Shown here piece after piece: positions 6,135 to 8,231 of a DNA stretch of 8,231 nt (its first letter is position 1; every line of letters starts with the position of its first letter). This stretch comes from Synechococcus sp. HW_metabat.21 (lineage in GTDB: Bacteria > Cyanobacteriota > Cyanobacteriia > PCC-6307 > Cyanobiaceae). The notes under the pieces were generated by a model. It saw only the letters and a program-made list of their open reading frames with translations, was not told the origin of the DNA and ran no database searches. The stretch covers positions 1-8,231 of the forward strand of contig JAAZUZ010000068.1 of assembly GCA_018623875.1 (NCBI GenBank), in the 5' to 3' direction. The translations under genes and the position numbers were made by a program.

Positions 6135-6584
6135 ATGAATCCGAACAGCTGGTTGATGCTTTGCCGCAGCGTGCGTTTCGGCGAAACCGATGCCGCTGGC
6201 GTCCTGCATTTCCAACAGCTCCTGCGCTGGTGCCATGAGGCCTACGAAGAAAGCCTGGAGCGCTTTGGCCTCAACGCCGCCGAGATTTTTCCGACCCCCG
6301 GCTGTACGCCCGAGGTGGGACTCCCGATCGTTCACTGCAGCGCGGATTTCCGCCGCCCGCTGATCTGCGGCTCACCACTGACGATCCAGCTCAAACCAAC
6401 CCGGCTCGATCCCAGCTGTTTTGAAGTGCGCTACAGCTTCAGCAGCGAAGACCAACTGGTCGCAGAGGGTCTCACCCGCCATGTCGCCATCCGAGCCGAC
6501 GGACGGCAGCGCTGCGAATTGCCACAAGGAATCAATCGTTGGCTGGAAGCCTCTGCCCTTCAAGGCGGGATTCAGCCCCTTTAG
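6135..6584 (+). CDS. Probable 1,4-dihydroxy-2-naphthoyl-CoA hydrolase (4HBT hot-dog thioesterase)
   Basis: 149 residues, the usual size for a hot-dog thioesterase. Such enzymes hydrolyse DHNA-CoA to DHNA, the step before prenylation in phylloquinone/menaquinone synthesis. The N-terminal signature VRFGETDAAGVLHFQQLLRW (13-32) includes the catalytic Asp (D19) in the position seen in the 4-hydroxybenzoyl-CoA thioesterase class and in the cyanobacterial Slr0204 type. It is followed by CHEAYEESLERFG (33-45). The central part VHCSADFRRPLICGSPLTIQL (about 66-86) is the typical strand pair of the fold. The specific substrate is inferred from the cyanobacterial setting and from menE about 480 nt away on the other strand; sequence alone would support only acyl-CoA thioesterase. 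There is no clear Shine-Dalgarno before ATG 6135. The last 53 nt overlap the convergent small ORF. Confidence 0.88.
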   Translation: MNPNSWLMLCRSVRFGETDAAGVLHFQQLLRWCHEAYEESLERFGLNAAEIFPTPGCTPEVGLPIVHCSADFRRPLICGSPLTIQLKPTRLDPSCFEVRYSFSSEDQLVAEGLTRHVAIRADGRQRCELPQGINRWLEASALQGGIQPL

Positions 6585-6741
6585 AAACCACCCCAAGGCA
6601 CCAAAATAGAGCCGCCAATTGCAGCGGCAACAAGCTGGCGAGAAGTGCAAAGGGATGAAATCCCTCAGCTGGAATTGTGGCGAACAGGCCCACACTCAAG
6701 AGCGCAGAGAGCGGCAAGACCCAAAGATGTGCTGACCTCAC
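6532..6741 (-). CDS. Small hydrophobic protein, probably two membrane spans, unknown function
   Basis: 69 codons from a GTG at 6741. Its start lies 9 nt after the stop of the TM2-domain gene, and GAGGTG (6752-6747) ends 5 nt before the GTG, a good Shine-Dalgarno that overlaps the upstream stop codon. Such an arrangement favours a real, coupled gene. The protein begins with a short polar start, then a hydrophobic segment at about 6-22 (LWVLPLSALLSVGLFAT), a turn with Pro-Ala-Glu-Gly, a second hydrophobic segment at about 30-52 (FALLASLLPLQLAALFWCLGVVS), and a charged tail. It thus looks like a helical hairpin membrane protein. The last 53 nt run antisense through the end of the thioesterase gene. 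I recognise no family, and a protein this short could be a chance ORF; the placement and the membrane-like pattern make me lean to real. Confidence 0.5.
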   Translation of the reverse strand: MRSAHLWVLPLSALLSVGLFATIPAEGFHPFALLASLLPLQLAALFWCLGVVSKGAESRLEGQRLPAND

Positions 6742-6750
6742 AGCAGCACC

Positions 6751-7017
6751 TCAGAACCACTCTTTGCTGTTCTGCAGATAGATCGATTCGAATTCCTCGG
6801 GAGTTTTTGTGAGATAGATGATGCCTTCAATGATTCCTATTACCCCCATCACAAAACCTGCGACACCACAGGTCAGGACCGTGACGAGCAACATGATCAG
6901 GCCAGCGGTGTTGTAACCGAGCACAAATTTGTGCACACCGAAGGGCCCCAAAAAGATCGCGAGCAATCCAGCGGCGAGCTTTTGATTGCTGGCTTCGGTG
7001 AGGTTGCTCTCGGCCAT
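6751..7017 (-). CDS. TM2-domain membrane protein
   Basis: 88 residues from ATG 7017. A polar start (MAESNLTEASNQK) is followed by the TM2 signature: first span AAGLLAIFLGPFGVHKFVLG (15-34), with the family's G-x-F-G-x-H-x-F-x-x-G pattern, then a short loop (YNTAG) and a second hydrophobic region at about 39-69 that ends GIIEGIIYLTKTPEEF. TM2 proteins form a hairpin of two helices; their role in bacteria is mostly unknown. Where many members have Asp in the second helix (LID/LIDL), this one has Glu (GIIEG). A GTG at 7032 in frame would add five residues, but the Shine-Dalgarno lies inside that stretch, so I use the ATG. It follows menE by 46 nt on the same strand. By my hand count the gene is about 51% G+C, well below its neighbours, and uses codons such as ATA, TTT and ATT more freely. 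Confidence 0.85.
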   Translation of the reverse strand: MAESNLTEASNQKLAAGLLAIFLGPFGVHKFVLGYNTAGLIMLLVTVLTCGVAGFVMGVIGIIEGIIYLTKTPEEFESIYLQNSKEWF

Positions 7018-7020
7018 GGG

Positions 7021-7027
7021 TCCTCCC
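7021..7027 (-). promoter_or_regulatory. Ribosome binding site of the TM2 gene
   Basis: On the minus strand GGGAGGA precedes ATG 7017 by three bases (CCC). The spacing is short but the match to the anti-Shine-Dalgarno is strong, and it decides in favour of this ATG over the GTG 15 nt upstream. Confidence 0.5.
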
Positions 7028-7063
7028 GCCACAGGCCGCTTCTAGCAACTCAGGCGCGATCTG

Positions 7064-8231
7064 TCACGGCCGGGACTGCAGCCATTGGCGCCAGCGCTGG
7101 CGCTCCCACTTGCCCATCGCGTTGCGCTCCAGGACCTCACACAGCAGCCATTGGCGGGGCCGCTGGGCCGGCGGCAAGTGCGCAGCCAACTGCCGCAGGC
7201 TCTGCTCCAGGGCGGGCCAGTCCTGGGGCTCGGCCGGCCGCACCAGCGCCGACAAACGCGCTCCCCAGAGGGGGTCGTCCTGGGGCAGCAGCAGCACCGC
7301 CTCAATCGCGAGCCCTGCCTGCCGGATCAACCCAAGCAGCGCCTCCTCCACCTGGTCCGGGAAGACCGTTTCAGCGCCGCTTTGGATCGCCCCATCGCGG
7401 CGGCCCAGCAGCTGAAGACCACGGGCCTCCAAGCGCGCCAGATCGCCACTGCTCCACCAGCCCTGCTGCAGCGGCAACGGTTGCCAGGTATTCCCGGACC
7501 ACAAGGCCGCCGCCAAACTGCCGCTGCGGATCTGCAAGGCGCCAGTGCTGGGCTCCAGCCGCAGCTCGGCATGGGAGAGGGGCTGACCACACCCGCTGTC
7601 CCCCGCCAAAAACGCCTGGGGCGCGAGGGCCGCCACCATCGCTCCGGTTTCGGTACTCCCGTAACAAGGGGCCAGGGGCAAGCCCTCCCGCCGGCAAACC
7701 TCCGCCAGGGGCTGGGGCAAGGCCGCACCCCCCACCCAGATCAGGGCGCAGCCCCGCAGCCAAGCCAAGCCGCTTGGATCCTCGAGCAGCCGCTGCAGTT
7801 GCGTCGGCACCAGGGAGAGCAAGGCCGGCCGCGCAGGATCCAAGGGGGCCTGCTGCGCCAGCAGGGCCGGTTCCCGCAGCCACTGCGGCGGCAGACAGCG
7901 CAGCGGCACCTCCCAATGCTCAGCGCGCACCAGGGGCATCAGACCGCTGATGTGGTGCAGCGGCAGGGGGTTCAGCAGCTCACAAGCGCCTGCATCCAGG
8001 CCAATGCCCCCAAGCCATTCGGCCGTGGCCACGGCCGCTCGCTGCAGATGGGCCAGCGGCTGCAGGCACCACCGACGACCGCCTGTGCTGCCGCCGCTGC
8101 CTAAAACCAAGGCCGGCCCCACACCGTCCGGCAGCGGCGCCATCAGCAGGGGCTCCAGCCGCGCCCTCTCCTGGGGGGTGACCACGGCGGTGGTCCGGCC
8201 TTCCAGCCAGTGCTGCCGCAGCTGCTCGGCC
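7064..8231 (-). CDS. menE: O-succinylbenzoate-CoA ligase MenE, lacking only its N-terminus (cut by window edge)
   Basis: 388 codons are visible; the frame stays open to the right edge, so the true start is outside. MenE activates o-succinylbenzoate with ATP and joins it to CoA in phylloquinone/menaquinone synthesis. ANL-superfamily motifs, numbered from the first whole codon at the edge: phosphate-binding loop GSGGSTGGRR (44-53), the PLPLHHISGL segment (88-97), the adenine-contacting YGSTETG (190-196), GWWSSGDLA (257-265) with the ribose-binding Asp (D263), the hinge region LGRRDGAIQSGAETV (275-289), and the C-terminal NAMGKWERQRW with the catalytic Lys (K374). The normal TGD is SGD here. The enzyme is compact for the superfamily, as in other picocyanobacterial MenE. 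A GTG at 8185 could start a shorter form, but open frame with protein-like content continues beyond it. It heads or belongs to a leftward transcript with the TM2 gene. MenE is the best fit; a more general acyl-CoA ligase is possible. Confidence 0.88.
   Translation of the reverse strand, partial: AEQLRQHWLEGRTTAVVTPQERARLEPLLMAPLPDGVGPALVLGSGGSTGGRRWCLQPLAHLQRAAVATAEWLGGIGLDAGACELLNPLPLHHISGLMPLVRAEHWEVPLRCLPPQWLREPALLAQQAPLDPARPALLSLVPTQLQRLLEDPSGLAWLRGCALIWVGGAALPQPLAEVCRREGLPLAPCYGSTETGAMVAALAPQAFLAGDSGCGQPLSHAELRLEPSTGALQIRSGSLAAALWSGNTWQPLPLQQGWWSSGDLARLEARGLQLLGRRDGAIQSGAETVFPDQVEEALLGLIRQAGLAIEAVLLLPQDDPLWGARLSALVRPAEPQDWPALEQSLRQLAAHLPPAQRPRQWLLCEVLERNAMGKWERQRWRQWLQSRP

Noticed and set aside
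6372..6695. A 107-codon minus-strand frame overlapping the small hydrophobic ORF and the thioesterase
   Set aside because: Most of it is antisense to the thioesterase, it has no Shine-Dalgarno, and the competing 69-codon frame has better placement and a membrane-like pattern.
6931..8104. Two 339-codon plus-strand frames (6931-7950 and 7085-8104) antisense to menE
   Set aside because: Both are compositional shadows: one is Pro/Ala-rich, the other Gln/Arg-rich. Both oppose a gene with all adenylating-enzyme motifs.
8183..8185. GTG at 8185 as the true start of menE
   Set aside because: The frame stays open for 15 more codons to the window edge with plausible content (AEQLRQHWLEGRTTA), and nothing like a Shine-Dalgarno precedes the GTG.
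1..8231. Search for CRISPR arrays, insertion sequences, phage genes, toxin-antitoxin pairs, tRNA genes and riboswitches
   Set aside because: I saw no regularly spaced repeats, no transposase or integrase motif, no cloverleaf-like segment and no long structured leader. Gaps between genes are all under 100 nt.

Overview
The window looks like a stretch of core chromosome from a high-G+C picocyanobacterium of the Synechococcus/Cyanobium type. The evidence is an NdhH subunit of the photosynthetic NDH-1 complex, two enzymes of phylloquinone/menaquinone synthesis (a DHNA-CoA thioesterase of the cyanobacterial 4HBT type and MenE), a LuxR-type response regulator resembling Rre1/Ycf29, dense packing with overlapping genes, and strong G+C bias. 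I see no tRNA, rRNA, CRISPR array, insertion sequence or phage gene.

Layout. (1) Positions 1-1447, minus strand: a leftward cluster of an exported two-cysteine protein of unknown function, the response regulator, and the first 66 codons of a probable RluA-family pseudouridine synthase that runs off the left edge. (2) Positions 1489-3473, plus strand: a group I cysteine desulfurase divergent from that cluster, then an unrecognised multi-pass membrane protein. (3) Positions 3474-4388, minus strand: rsmH (16S rRNA m4C1402 methyltransferase), whose stop codon abuts the stop of the membrane protein. (4) Positions 4439-6584, plus strand: ndhH, an overlapping DUF2752-like membrane protein, and the DHNA-CoA thioesterase. 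(5) Positions 6532-8231, minus strand: menE (running off the right edge), a TM2-domain protein, and a small hydrophobic ORF whose end overlaps the end of the thioesterase gene.

How the genes relate. The thioesterase and MenE act in the same pathway: MenE makes O-succinylbenzoyl-CoA, and the thioesterase later releases DHNA, the precursor of the photosystem I quinone. They sit on opposite strands and converge. NdhH belongs to the quinone-reducing complex of the same membranes. RsmH and the pseudouridine synthase are RNA-modification enzymes, and the cysteine desulfurase supplies sulfur for Fe-S clusters and other cofactors. The region is therefore mostly housekeeping. I did not find a convincing new multi-gene system. 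The most useful leads are small: a lower-G+C pocket (about 6585-7017) holding the TM2 gene and the small ORF, a DUF2752 protein with a changed cysteine motif overlapping ndhH, and the exported protein tied to the regulator.
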